DNA from: Caenorhabditis remanei | Taxonomy: Eukaryota > Nematoda > Chromadorea > Rhabditida > Rhabditidae | NCBI RefSeq assembly: GCF_010183535.1 | Contig: NC_071331.1 | Coordinates: forward strand, 1,240,001-1,304,000 | Reading direction: 5' to 3' | Length of the DNA stretch: 64,000 bases | In this document: one piece after another, positions 36,650-48,831 of the stretch | How positions within the stretch are numbered: position 1 is the first letter of the stretch | Layout: every line of letters starts with the position of its first letter | Made by a program: the position numbers and the translations under genes | The notes under the pieces: model-generated | The model's database searches: none | Seen by the model: only the letters and a program-made list of their open reading frames with translations | Told to the model about the DNA's origin: nothing

Positions 36650-38095
36650 TGGGCATTTTTTATAATGATAAAAAATTGGTATTTTTTCTAATAGTATTAA
36701 AAACAATTCATTTTTGTGATTCTCTATGAATTGCATAAAAAGAGACCGACGTAGAGATCGCTGAAAACATTTTTTCACCGTTTTCAAAATGCTGTAAAAG
36801 GGAGGTATTCCAGGAAAGTCTGGTCGCAATCTTAAAATTTTTTGTCTCAAAATTTTTTTGTCTCTTAGCCTTGGATTAATGAATAACTTTAATTATTTTG
36901 GAATAAACAAAAGTATTGAAACATTATCCTTATCCAGTACAATTTTTCTGTTGTTTTTCAGCAGACTCCGCAGCTGCTTATTTTCTAGGTAACCCTCTTT
37001 AATTGACTAGAATGGCTACTTGGCAAAGTAAGAATTATTAGTAATGAATTCTAGGAAACGAAGGAATGGAAAGCAGTTGGAGCGATTGATTTGATAAATT
37101 CACAATTGAATGTAATGTGAATACAAAAAACACATCATGTCTCAAGACAGTCTCGAATCAGAAGTATAATTTTCTGTTTTACACAAAACTGAAATATTCT
37201 TTGTCTTATTGTTCTTTCATTACGTTGCGTAACGGCATTAATCACAATTCTTGACTCATTTTCTATCCAATAACACAATTCGTGATTGGAGTAGCATTGG
37301 GTCATACTTGCAAATTTACGGCCCGGCCCGGTAGAGAATTTTCAAGGCCTGGCCCCGCCCGAAGGCCCGGCTTCAAAAAAAGGAACCTATTTTTTACCAA
37401 ATTTTCTGAAATTTTACATTAAAAATTTCCATTTTTTGATGCATAACTATCTTTCGATTGAATTCTGAAGTATAGTCAAAAATTCGACATTTTTGGGAAA
37501 AAATTCAAAAAAATTCGAATTTTCGTTCTAATTTTCAGTTCTAATTTTTCAGCCGGGCCGGGCCTTGGAAGTTCTCGTCACGGCCCGACCCGGCCCGTTG
37601 CAAGTATGCATTGGGTAATCTTAGACCACCTAATTCAAATGTTATTGGCAGTCACACAAATTCAAAATCACAGATAATTAGGTTTGGACAGAAAACCGAA
37701 AATTTCAGCAAAAAAAGTTTTAAAAATGGTGCGGTCTCTAACTATAATATAATACTTTTTCCAAATGATTGAAAAATGGGGTTCACGTTTGATAGTGTTC
37801 TTATAGCATTCTAAATTTATAGAGCATGGTTAGAGTCGAAGACAGCATGAGCCAACTGGTATTGCAATGATTAATTAGCGATTCAAGATTTTCCTACGTT
37901 TTTCTGTTTCATCTACAATACTTGGTAGATTCCTAAAAACGGAATACAATGGAAAAGATATTGAAGAAAAGCTGTTTACATTTGACATAGACTAGAATGA
38001 CTACTAGAAATATAAGTGATTAGTTATGAATTCCAGAAAACGGAGGAAATAGAAACAGTGGCAGTGATTGATTCGGCCAATTTAAAAAGCACAAA
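36650..38095 (-). pseudogene. Receptor relic D: exon 8 start and intron 2 only
   Basis: A remnant of the exon 8 start ends at 36760 on the minus strand. Upstream, 36870-38090 is collinear with the intron-2 region of relic A2 (21760-22960), with CCGCAGCTG at 36967. It carries a later hAT-like insertion at 37303-37608. Exons 1 and 2 are replaced by the start of a different block at 38096. No open reading frame remains. Confidence 0.65.
37303..37608. mobile_element. hAT-like GGCCCGG element (306 bp), perfect 8-bp duplication
   Basis: It is flanked by CATTGGGT at 37295-37302 and 37609-37616, with ends CATACTTGCAA...TTGCAAGTATG. The paralogue at 22273-22280 has a single CATTGGGT and no insert. 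Inside are GC-rich termini and an AT-rich centre, with no coding region. The 8-bp duplication supports hAT membership, although the termini are not the usual CAGNG. Confidence 0.92.
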
Positions 38096-38210
38096 TTCAC
38101 AGTCACTTCCTTTTCAGACCAGTTTATTGTTTCACTAGTAATTCCTAATCCTGAAATTATATTTACTGTGATTTTATTGCAAAAACTGATTTTAAAATCC
38201 AAATATATCA

Positions 38211-41200
38211 AGTACTCGCGCCACAATATGTTTGATGAAAAAACAGAACTGTTAATTAATTAATTAGTATATTTGCTTGTTTGAATTAAATGCTGTTTTT
38301 GAAAAGGAAGATAAAACTCTCAATCAGATCACAATCAGTAAATATTTTGAAACGTGGCATAAACTTTTCAGTGTTGTTTGGTGAAACATCTGGATAAGAT
38401 CCGGGTAATCCTAAAGTACTGGTTTCAGAAGATTAATAACATTTGATCAATGTTATATAATTTTTTCATCTTTTTACTCTGTTTCAGATTAATCAATTAA
38501 CCATTTTCAATATCTCATTCTACTGCGTCGTGTTCTTTTCTAAACATTCTGGGACTCACACACTTTTGCAATCATGATTTTATTTTATTTCTCTGCATTC
38601 CGTCATGAGATCAACCGTAGTTTCAGTTGAGAGATGCTTGATATTTCACAGACTTTGTCAACCAGAAGACAAAAAAAAACTCTGAAACCTTGTGAAACAT
38701 GAGAACATCACAAAATAAAAGTTAGAATGTGTTCTTTAAACGAACTTTATTTTTCTGTTTCTTTCATAGACAATTACCACACGAAAAGGTACTGAACGTT
38801 GATCAGATTGTTGAATTAAGTCACGGAAAGGACATATCAATAAATTTTATCCGTTCCATCCGGTTATAAAAACAATACCGAAACAGTGAGAATCAATAAA
38901 AAACCTCCTGTTTTGACATACATAATATTTTCAAAAAAGCCACAAAAACACGTCGATTTCGGTGCTGAACAAAACTTTTATTTAAATTTCAACATTTTCA
39001 AACGGGACTTTTCGGTCCTGACAAACTTGAGTCTGCTGAAATATTAGTTTTCTTCAAAATATTTACTCCCAGTTTTCAGACAAAACTCAACAATTAACTA
39101 GAGTTCCCCAGTTCTCGTTTCACGTGTTATTTTTCTACTAGAATTAATTTATGTGAAGTCGAATTCACTGCTACAGATAAAAGTTTCAGTTTCAACTAAT
39201 TTTTGTTAAAGCAATGCTGATAAACAGTTGTTCGAACTTTTAATTCCGATTCCCAGGTATTTTTGTAAAAAATAGTAGAAAACTGACTAATAAATTTTCC
39301 GTTTCAGTTACCAGATGTAGTTTTATGCACTTCAATGAAAAACTTGATAGCTATGTAAGTCATACAAATTATGCGGAAAACTCACACAAAACATCTTTTA
39401 AGTGGTATTTTTCACTTGTTTAACTAATTATTTATCATTCCAAGAACCAGTGCGTCTATGAATGTGAGAATTAAAACAGCGAAATATTCAGAAACTGTCT
39501 TGCAGTCAATTGTTGCGGAAAATACAAAATTGTTTCGGAAATAAGCTTTCAAACTTAAATCTATGCTTATCTACTTAAGCTTCAATAATTGTCAGAACTT
39601 CAATTCTATACTGACCCGTTTCTTGATGGATCAGTTAAGGACTTTCATCCAGGTTTCACCAGAAATTCCGACGGCTCATAGAAGTCGGCAACGAACATAG
39701 AAGTCGGCAACTTTTATTCGCAAAATCTCTAATCATTCCTTTATAATCATTAAAATACCGTATCAATAAGACTTTATTATAATATCTTTTTTTCAAATTC
39801 GATTGAATGTATATGAATCGTTTTTTTTGAGAAACTGTACTGTTTTCTCATGCGGGTTTTAGCCTTTCACCTGTTTAGGAATGGGAAAATTGCTTTATTG
39901 TTTATCCCTGTTTCAAATGTATTTTATTTATTTCAGCACTACTCTCTCACTAGTCAGCGCTGCCTTTTCATTTTTATAACTAATGAAAAACAAGATTAAC
40001 AAAACCACAGATCTTATGATTAGATGTAAACGTTTTGAACAATTTTTTCTGGTCTCATCCTAAAACATTTATTTTCTTTTTTCGTATCACAGAATTTTGT
40101 CAAGCCACTTATGCTGTCTCAATTCAAAACTTTAAAGCAGTGATAAAATATTAAAAAATAGAAACCCAATTCAATTCACGCGGTCTTATAATCTTAGCAC
40201 ATGATAAGACAGCCTAGGAGAAAAGGGAATATTTGAAATTGATTAGATTAATGGATGTTTAAAAAAATAAATTCTCATGACCAAATTTGCATCTCTAGAG
40301 GTAAGTCTAGGTAACTCAAAAAAGTTATTGATTGGTTACTCAATGGTCTACTAATGTCAATCCCATTTCAATAACAAATATTGTTCAGAATCTGAATTGG
40401 AAAGTAAATGAACAGGTTCAGAAATAGAATGAAAAAATCTTTCCCACTTTTTGAAACTGTTTTATCTAAATTGGTACAAGGAAAATTTAAAGTTCTTACA
40501 GTTTCAAGTGTTGGTGTTAATGGAATGAAAAAAAGGAGCACTGTTAAGGTTGATAGATAGACGTTCGTTTGAAATCGCAAACTTCTACATGCTATTCAAA
40601 AAACACTGTTTCAGCATCAAAATGGAATTCTCCAATTTATCCATGTTTCGCTTTGTTGCACTTGTATTTATAACGTGTTTCTAATAAAAATAGATATACC
40701 AGTTTGAAAAGTCCATTCATATTGCACAAAAATTTTAATGAAACTGCGCAAAGCACACGACGAAACTGTAAGGCATTTGAGTAAAAACCATTTTTAATCA
40801 AATACCGTAAAAAATTGTGTTAAAGGCGAATGCGTCTCTATTTTTCAAACCTTTTTAGAAATGTCCCTATATTACAAGGGCACCTCTAATCGAGGTTGTG
40901 CCTCCATTTTTCAACCTGTTCGTTTGGCTATTTTTAACTCTCAAGTAGTTATTTTTCTACCAAACTAACAATTTTCAGACAAAATCACGCAAAAAACACA
41001 ACATGTGCACAAATTTAAACTTAAAAATCGTTGTTTTTTTCTGGGTTTTCATGTAATTTTTCAGAAAGTATGATCGAAAATCACAGTGACGCTTTATTTA
41101 ATTAGAAATAACGAAAAAGTATTTTTTATTATACAATTCATATTTTCTCTATTTCAGTTTGTTATAATGCATATGTAGAATTCCCTCTTCCAATTTTAAC

Positions 41201-41775
41201 ATTAATGTTGTTACAATATCATAAGCCGTTTTGTTTTTACACGCATTACTCCATGTTATTAAAATTTTGACAGCGCAAGGAATATTGATAAAATTTATTT
41301 ATCAAACATTTCTTACTAATCTGAAACAGTAAATTGAAATTCTGAGTGCAGTACAAGTAACCCTGGACTTTACCACATTCTGCAACAAAGCATAACGGAA
41401 ACGGGATTTTCTTACAGTTTCGTCAATATCATAAGTGTTGAGAGACACATGCACAATATTAAGAAACTGGATTTAAAGAAAGCCATTAATTGAAACAAGT
41501 TTTTTGATGATGGCAATTTTTGATTCCCCAATGAAATTGAAGATGTTTAATTGACAAATCTGAAACGGAGTACAAATTTGAAAAAATTTGGAACCAGTGG
41601 CTTACCCAGATCTTTTCCAGATGTTTCACCAAACAACATTGAAACGTTTAAGCTATGTTTCAAGATGTTTACTGATTGTGATCTGATTGAGAGTGTTATC
41701 TTCCCATTTCAAAAACCGCATTTAACTCAAACAAGCAAATATACTAATTAACTAATTAACAGTTTTGTTATTTTC
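38211..41775. mobile_element. Large long-TIR element LT, best-bounded copy (3.6 kb)
   Basis: The left end starts near 38211 (GTACTCGCGCCACAATATG) and runs through CTTGTTTGAATTAAATGC. The right end (41520-41772) is its inverse, with CTCAAACAAGCAAATATAC then TTAACTAATTAACAG. The terminal repeats extend over at least 180 bp, and those of a full copy may reach about 0.6 kb. The inner CCGTTTCGTG motif is kept on the left (38762-38790) and lost on the right. The interior matches 15100-17600 and 5090-8700. No transposase or other coding exon is visible. No target duplication could be defined because the flanks are themselves duplicated. Confidence 0.68.
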
Positions 41776-43990
41776 CCCAAAATTTTATCGACTGGTTTAA
41801 CCTATTTCAATTAGATATCAGTGTGATGATTTTGTTAAGGCAGCATCATGAAACTGCTGCAAATTTTTTGGTGCTCCACTCCTCAAGAAAAATGATTTTC
41901 AATACAAAATTCACGATGTTATAAGCTCTACAGGTTCCATTATAAAAATGAGTGTTGACTAATTCTAGATCAATTTTTCCAAATATATAACACTTTTATC
42001 TCGCTATCGATACAGAAAATTTGGAATCTTCATACAACTATGGTTGAAAAATGAGATTTATGTTTCAAACAGTCGATAGACTAAAGAAATCATACGAAAA
42101 CTCAATGAGTTTGCACAAAAAGCATTGTGTTTCAAACGACAGTTAGTAGCCGATTTGTGTTTATAACAAGAGGAATACTTTCGTAGGAATGGGTAAACAG
42201 AAAAAAATGCAGATACATAACTATAAAAGTTCACTGCAACGCGTCCTAACTGGAGGAGATTTTTGAAGTAGCTGTGATTGATATACTTCAACAACTCCCA
42301 AGATGTGATAAAATGAAACTCCAATGTTTGTATATGGAACCACACCTTAAGATCCCTGTCGTAACGTCAGTATGGTTCAGATGGTACCAATTGCAGTCAA
42401 AAAAGAGCCAGTAATAGAAAATAAGTCTGCCGTATCAAATTTTGCAATTTGAATTCAAAACAATTACCATTTTCTCAAATGTCGATAATCAATAAACATG
42501 AAGCAAGAATAATTTAACGCCCTAGAATAAATTGCACTGATAAAACCGTAGTTTTTTTTTAAATGTGGAGAAGTACAATTCCACTTTTTTCCAGTTTTCG
42601 ATAAGTAAAAAAATATAAAATATCCAAGAAGAATTTAAAATCTTTTTTATTTTACAGTTTCGACAGTTCTTTATTTCAAAGTAGCATTAAATTTATTTGC
42701 TACAACTGCAGAAACCGGACGGAAATCAGCATAAAAGCTATGTATTAGTTGTATGCTCTGAATAATAAAGCTGAAAAAGAAGTTCTTATCATGAAATTAG
42801 GTTGGAACAGAAAAATAGAAAAGATTCTCTCTTAAATTTTAACAAATTCTGTTTCAAGCTTTACTTGAATTTATGTTTTCCCTATTTTTCCAGTGAAATG
42901 AAATTGGAGTAACGGAAATGGAACATTTTTATTACTTATCAAAACTATTAAAAACAGTTTTCATTTATGAGATTATCTATGGATCATATAAAAAGAAACC
43001 GGAATAGAAATCACTAAACTATTTTTTATACAGTTTTCGAAATGTTGTAAATGCGATGGATTTCAGGTTTTGGAATTCTATGTCTCGAAGGAAAATTTTT
43101 TTGAAAAGTTGAAAGTTGGTTTTGGTGCGACAATAAAATAAATACACTTACTGATGTTAGTTAGTGGAATTGCAACTATTATATCTGAATTTCGGAATAT
43201 TATTGCTCAGTTTTGAAACCATTCCAATAAAAAAGCGTGCTGAAATAGGACAAAGCTATTATAAAAATCAATTGCATGTACATAATTCACTGGATATTGG
43301 CAGATCTATAATTTTAAAAGTCGGATGCGTATCCAACTCAATTTCTAAACCAACTTTTCTGTTTCAGGCACAGCCTACATTCGAACCATATATTTCCCGT
43401 TGATGCCAAAAACGGAGGTAAGAGTGCTTTAGAAGAAATTAATTTAGGCTGTTTGGAAGTAGAAGAAGCTGAACTAGAAAAAAATACGCGTTACTTTTTG
43501 ATACCCCTTTGTATCAGTAATATCATATATATTTTCACTTTCACAGCGTTTATATTTTTGTTTTTTTTTTCAGTTTGTTGTTAATTCGACGTGTCAGTTT
43601 TGTCACAATCTCGAAATTTCTCGTCTCAAATATGTTTGGAACTTCCCATTTCTCAAACATTATAAATTTTCATAAATTTTCAACAAAAAAAAAACGAAAT
43701 TTGAGATGAAAATGGTAAACCGGGAGGTCACGAAATTCTCATACTTGAATTTGAGAAGCATATGACAATGAGATCTGAAAGAGAAATGAAATTTGGAGGT
43801 ATGAGAAGTTTGAGTAACATGCGGAAACATTTGTGGGATGTTCCCCCAACTATTTCTGAGATGAGCTAAACAGAAATTGTCTTCATGAAAAAGTATATCA
43901 AACTAACTACATCCCATTTAGGATTATCAATATGTTTCACCAACCTATTCTCTATAACTGCAATTTTTGAAACATGTTTTGCAATAGGTT
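41776..43990. repeat. Duplicated blocks with receptor exon relics
   Basis: 41800-42060 resembles block T downstream DNA. 42340-42430 on the minus strand matches the relic at 30225-30300 and resembles the fifth-transmembrane exon. A remnant of the exon 8 start ends at 43013. 43010-43670 is collinear with 30850-31500 and 63390-64000, including a plus-strand open stretch at 43164-43403. 43700-43870 has no match that I recognise. No working gene. Confidence 0.5.
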
Positions 43991-44199
43991 TTTGGTATTT
44001 TTCTTTTAAAAGATACAACAATCTATTCGGGTTGCATCACAGAGATTTTTTGAAAAATTATCATAATCAATGTTTCTTGAAAAAGGTTTAATGTTCATAA
44101 CAATTAACATGTAGTACCCCTATTCCACTATTTGTGTATCAAATCACTATCATCATTGAAGCCGGAGAGCATTAAAAAATCGGTTATAACAGTAGGTTT

Positions 44200-44437
44200 C
44201 ATACTTGTCAACCGGGCCGAAACGGGCCGACACGGGCCGGCGCGTGACTCGCGTCAAACTGAGTTTTATGAGCTCAGATATATACCAAAATGTAGATCTC
44301 GACGAGTTCTATGTCCGTGACCTACTACGGGCCGGATGTCTATTCGTTAATGTACCTTGGGCCGGGAAAAAGTGCAAAAAAAAGCAAAAATATCCAAAAA
44401 AGCCGTTTTAGCCCGGACCGCGGCATATTCACAAGTT
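44200..44437. mobile_element. GC-rich CATACTTGTCAACCGGGCC element
   Basis: It starts CATACTTGTCAACCGGGCCG and carries several GGGCCG strings. Near the right limit it reads TTTTAGCCCGGACCG then ATTCACAAG. The right flank resumes sequence matching 21812 and 54520. The left terminus recurs as fragments at 20018 and 58306. It is probably related to, but distinct from, the CATACTTGCAA family. No duplication was resolved. Confidence 0.5.
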
Positions 44438-45488
44438 TCGAAACAGTATCCTTATCTAGTTGTTTCAATAAGTGCTAGCTTATCATGAAAGTCATAGCTA
44501 AGAATGGTATTTCCCCGATTTGTTTCTCCCCCGATTCGTATTTCCCGCACCACGTTTCTTCCCCGATTTGTGAGGTCTCCACGCTTCATCCCGTCGCAAT
44601 CTCAATTTTGTCACAATCTCGAAGTTTCTCGTCTCAAATATGTCTCGAACTTCCCATTTCTTAAAAATCTTAAATTTTCATAGAAGTTTGGAGGTATGAG
44701 AAGTATGAGTAAGAGGGTAGAAACATTTGTGAGATTTTCCTCCAACTATTTCTGAGATGAGCTAAACAGAAATTACGAGGATTCAAAACACATTGAATTG
44801 TCTATCAATTGGTTCATAACAAAAAATATGCTCCTGAAACAGTAATTTCATGTTATTCAATCAAATTTCAAAATCGAACTTGCTAGATTTTATAAATGAT
44901 CCACTTAATCGATATCAAAGCTCGACACTAAAAACAACGATGGAACAGAAAAATTCAATACATTTCCCCCGTGACTCACTGAATAAAGTACCGTTTCGTG
45001 TGATAATTGTCTACGAAAGAATACTGGTCTATTAAATTGAATCGATGTTGCTGGTAACTTGGGATTTATCTGAAACTGTGAGACATGTTAAAAAAAACTA
45101 CTGTATCAGTAGCATCAGATATTATTTTCCTATGACGAGTGTTTGCTAACGCTACTATGAACGTGAGATATTTTCGAATAGCTGATAGTGAGAAATAAAA
45201 TAAAACCGCGGTTTCAAGATTGTGCAAATCCGGAAATTAAAGATCACGTGCAATCAGAAGTTGAATTTAGAAGATTCATAATTGACAAAACTGAAACAGA
45301 AACATTATTTATGTTTTTCATAACATCGATTAAATGTAATTATTCTTACATAACCAAAACTTTAGGATTACCCAGACAATATCAATATGTTTCACCAACC
45401 TATTCTCTATAACTGCAAAATTGTGATGTTTTGAAACATATTTTGCTTGAACTCAATAGGTTTTTGGTATTTTTTTTCCTTAAAAAGA
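44438..45488. other. Mosaic of short repeat fragments
   Basis: 44505-44580 has a cluster of TCCCCGATT-like words interspersed with T-runs. 44590-44780 resembles 43610-43870. 44800-45015 is the LT right end. 45430-45488 matches 18645-18670. 45020-45430 has no match that I noticed and no gene I can support. Confidence 0.45.
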
Positions 45489-45490
45489 TA

Positions 45491-46636
45491 CAGTAGCGAG
45501 CATAGGTGAGGGCAGATTCATACTTTCATGTGTATCTATGCTGAATCGTGTCCGTTTTGCACAATCTTTTTTTTGACAGATAGCTGAAACATTCAGCAAT
45601 ACAAAAATCAGTTTTTTGAAATAGTTCCAATTTTGTTTTTTTTCATAATCGATTTTTCCTGACCGTGATTTGAAAATTCAAAAAAAAACTTTTTATTTTT
45701 CTCTTGGAGTTATTGAGTTTTTGATGTCAAAATGATGGAACATGTTCAAATAAACAAAAATTTATGTTAAATTAGTTTCTTAGTTCCAGAGCATCGTGCT
45801 AGAGCTCCAGAAGTTAAAAGTGGCGTCCTCGGGAAAACCTTCATAACTCATTAAAAAATTATCCAAATTAGCCAAAACATGTACCAAAACACGTGTTTTG
45901 AGTTCTTCTACAGACCAACATCAAAAAATCAAGATTTTAGAAAAAATAATTTTTCAAATTTTTTTCACCAAAAACTTTTTCATTCCAATTTTTTCCTGGA
46001 TTTCCGATATTTTCTGGCTATAAAACGAACATACGTTTCAAATACTGCATGCAAAGTGTTTTATCACAAATAATAAAACACATGTTTGTGATTTTTGTTC
46101 GTTTTATAGCCAGAAAATATCGGAAATCCAGGAAAAAATTGGAATGAAAAATTTTTGGGTGAAAAAATTTGAAAAATTATTTTTTCTAAAACCTTGATTT
46201 TTTGATGTTGGTCTGTAGAAGAACTCAAAACACGTCTTTTGGTACGTGTTTTGGCTAATTTGGCTAATTATTTGATGAGTTATGAAGGTTTTTCCGAGGA
46301 CGCCACTTTTGACTTCTGGAGCTCTAGCACGATGCTCTGGAACTAAGAAACTAATTCAACATAATTTTTTGTTCATTTGTACATGTTCCATCATTTTGAC
46401 ATTAAAAACTCAATAACTCCAAGAGAAAAATAAAAAGTTTTTTTTTTAATTTTCAAATCACGGTCAGGAAAAATCGATTATGAAAAAAAAACAAAATTGG
46501 AACTATTTCAAAAAACTGATTTTTGTATTGCTGAATGTTTCAGCTATCTGTCAAAAAAAAGATTGTGCAAAACGGACACGATTCAGCATAGATACACATG
46601 AAAGTATGAATCTGCCCTCACCTATGCTCGCTACTG
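45491..46636. mobile_element. Palindromic TA element PT1, copy 2
   Basis: TIRs start CAGTAGCGAGCATAGGTGAG and are flanked by TA (45489-45490 and 46637-46638). It is hairpin-like throughout and collinear with 12153-13301, with scattered substitutions. The two arms of this copy resemble each other more than either resembles copy 1 at several positions (for example TGTATCTATGCTGAATCG against TGTAACTCAGCTGAATCG), which suggests arm-to-arm homogenisation or separate descent from different hairpins. Non-coding. Confidence 0.9.
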
Positions 46637-46638
46637 TA

Positions 46639-47683
46639 ACAGTAGATTTGGTGATTTTATGTTTCAAGATGTCTCACCATTTTGAATCCAAATCTTACTG
46701 TTGCAGAAGCATTATTTGTAGTCTACAATTTCTGAAGGAAACGTTATTTTGTTTTAGTGGTTTTGTTCTTCAAAATAACATGTGATCTGTTTTCAGCGCC
46801 TTTTCGCAAGCCTTTTCATTCCTGCAGGCGGTTCATAAACGTGCTATTAAATTCAAATGAGCAACAAATTTCTTAAACGGATGCCTACAAGAAACAAATG
46901 TGAAACGTGTTTTTTTTTTCAAATTCAATGTTTTAAAATAGGTTAACAGTTATTAACATAAGATTGCTTTTATTTTTAGAAAAGTAAATTTCTAATCCAA
47001 AAATTGATTTAGGTAGATTTGTTTACAAGTTTCCATAATAATTAACTGGTTAACTATATTTATTTATAGCAAATAATTATGAAGAATGACTGAAAATGTA
47101 AAAATTGCCAAATTTCAGAATACAACAAAATTTATCATGTTAATGTTTTTTTTCCATGTTTCAACATCACTACTTTGGTTCCTCCCATTTCATAATGATT
47201 CATTATCCAATCGATCTGCTCGTTTTGTTGTTTCTGATATTTAAACTTTGTATTTGATTCCGTACTTAATATTTTCAAATAAGATTTATCGAATGTTTCA
47301 GAGATTATATTTCTTTAATTTCATTTTTCACTGATGACTTTATTATGAGAAATCGATCCTGGTCTCCTTAGAAATGAAAGTGAATAAATTTTGCAAATTC
47401 TTCTGAACTTCCGCTGTGAAACAGTACCTTTGGCTCATTTTTATAAGCTAGTCTTTGATTTTGTTTATTTCTGAAAATCAAGAAATAAATTATTTCAACT
47501 GATAAAACATGCATAAACAACAATTTTCACATAGCATCTTCTAGAATGAAATCAGTTTCTAATACTGTTTTTCTGTTATGACTGATAATTGTACGCAGGA
47601 TTCTATTCCATTTTCGAAAATTCATCAAGAGAACAAAAGAATTGCGCCTCTTTCCATTCGATGTCAATTGAAGTCGAATATGT
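46639..47683. repeat. Block T, upstream part, copy 3
   Basis: 46795-47683 is collinear with 18790-19657 and leads into the split tRNA. 46640-46790 has no recognised match. No gene. Confidence 0.6.
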
Positions 47684-48831
47684 GGCCGCGTGGCGCAATG
47701 GATAACGCGTCTGCCTACACAGGTGAACCGCTGGGAATCCTATATGTGAAGGTGCCAGATTAGCGCCCTATATGTGTCCATAAATGAAAAGTGGATCGCG
47801 CGTGTGCCGAATATGTGCGGTCGTCTTTTCTGTGTACTGGCAGCGCGTGCACCCATATAGCTCCCATATGTATGGCCCATATTTGAGGGTGGCGGCCGGC
47901 CGCCGCAACGACACTCCGGAATTACACGTGGGCGTGTTGTTTACCGTAAATCGACGCGACATTTTTTTTCTATATGTCCGGGCCGGCCCGCGGGCCCATT
48001 TTCTCCGTTTCTCGAAGTTTTTCACCTATTTTCTTCATTCTTTTTGCACAAAACAGATAATGGCAAACTTCAAAAATAAAAATAAATCTATACAAACTTG
48101 CGAAAAGTTATTTTTTCAATACAAAAGTTGTTATTTTCTCAATAAACTAGAATTTTAAGTTTTTGTTGAGAAGTTCGGGTCTGATGTTCCGCTTCACTTC
48201 GGTATGATAAGAAATCATATTTTTCAGGTGGATTTAAAGGTAAGAAGGTAAGTATTTGTCATACCGAAGTAAAGTCAAAATACCGGACTTCGAATTTTTT
48301 CGACAGGTATCATTTTCTTTCAGAGCTCAAAGAAAAGCTTGACATGAGAATCAATGATTGTGTTATAATCACCAAGCTAATATATGATTTTTATAGGAAA
48401 TCGTGTGTGATTTTCAATTTTTTTAAAAGTATTGCCATTATCTGTTTAAAAAAGGAAAGAACTTCGAGAAAAATGGAAAAAATATACAAGTCCGAGAAAT
48501 GGGAAGTGAACAAAATGGAAAAAAGAAAAGTGAAACAATATGATAACATTACATACCAATCACAACAATGAATTAGGCCTTTCTAGTGTTTCATACAGAA
48601 TAATCAACCAAATGTGATTGGTAGAATTAATGCTGATATGCGATCCATATACGATCCATATGCGGCACACGCTTTTCGTCCGACCGCGCGTGGATCCATA
48701 TGGACACATATAGGACACATCCCTGATTCTTTCTAGCTGCATATACGCCACCGCGCGATCACATATAGGATCCACAGCGGTTCACCTGTGTACGGAGCAG
48801 AAGATTGCAGGTTCGAATCCTGCCGTGGTCG
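47684..48831 (+). pseudogene. tRNA-Arg(ACG) split in the anticodon loop by a transposon
   Basis: The 5' part (47684-47717) runs from GGCCGCG to the first bases of the anticodon loop. The 3' part (48791-48831) resumes at TACGGAGCAGA and continues to the acceptor end and a T-run. The TA of the loop (T33-A34, which includes the first anticodon base) is duplicated. Apart from the 1073-bp insert both halves match 19658-19730 exactly. The gene cannot give a normal tRNA: the insert is far too long to be a tRNA intron and contains T-runs that would stop pol III. Confidence 0.95.
47718..48790. mobile_element. TA-flanked TIR transposon inside tRNA-Arg (1073 bp)
   Basis: Ends are CACAGGTGAACCGCTG...CAGCGGTTCACCTGTG, with similarity continuing to about 32 bp (ATCCTATATGTGA). 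TA is duplicated outside. Subterminal zones are crowded with ATATGTG/CACATAT words (left to about 47880, right from about 48640), which look like transposase-binding repeats. The left 300 bp is GC-rich (GCGGCCGGCCGCC near 47890), and the middle is AT-rich. Open stretches at 47784-48158 and 48344-48571 resemble nothing I recognise. It is probably non-autonomous, and TA duplication points to a Tc1/mariner-type enzyme. Confidence 0.9.

Noticed and set aside
47784..48158. 124-codon open frame inside the tRNA-splitting transposon as transposase
   Set aside because: Too short, no DDE-type spacing, and the GC-rich half is also open on the opposite strand.
47684..48831. A very long tRNA intron
   Set aside because: The insert has TIRs and a TA duplication, lies within the anticodon and not one base 3' of it, and carries T-runs that stop pol III.
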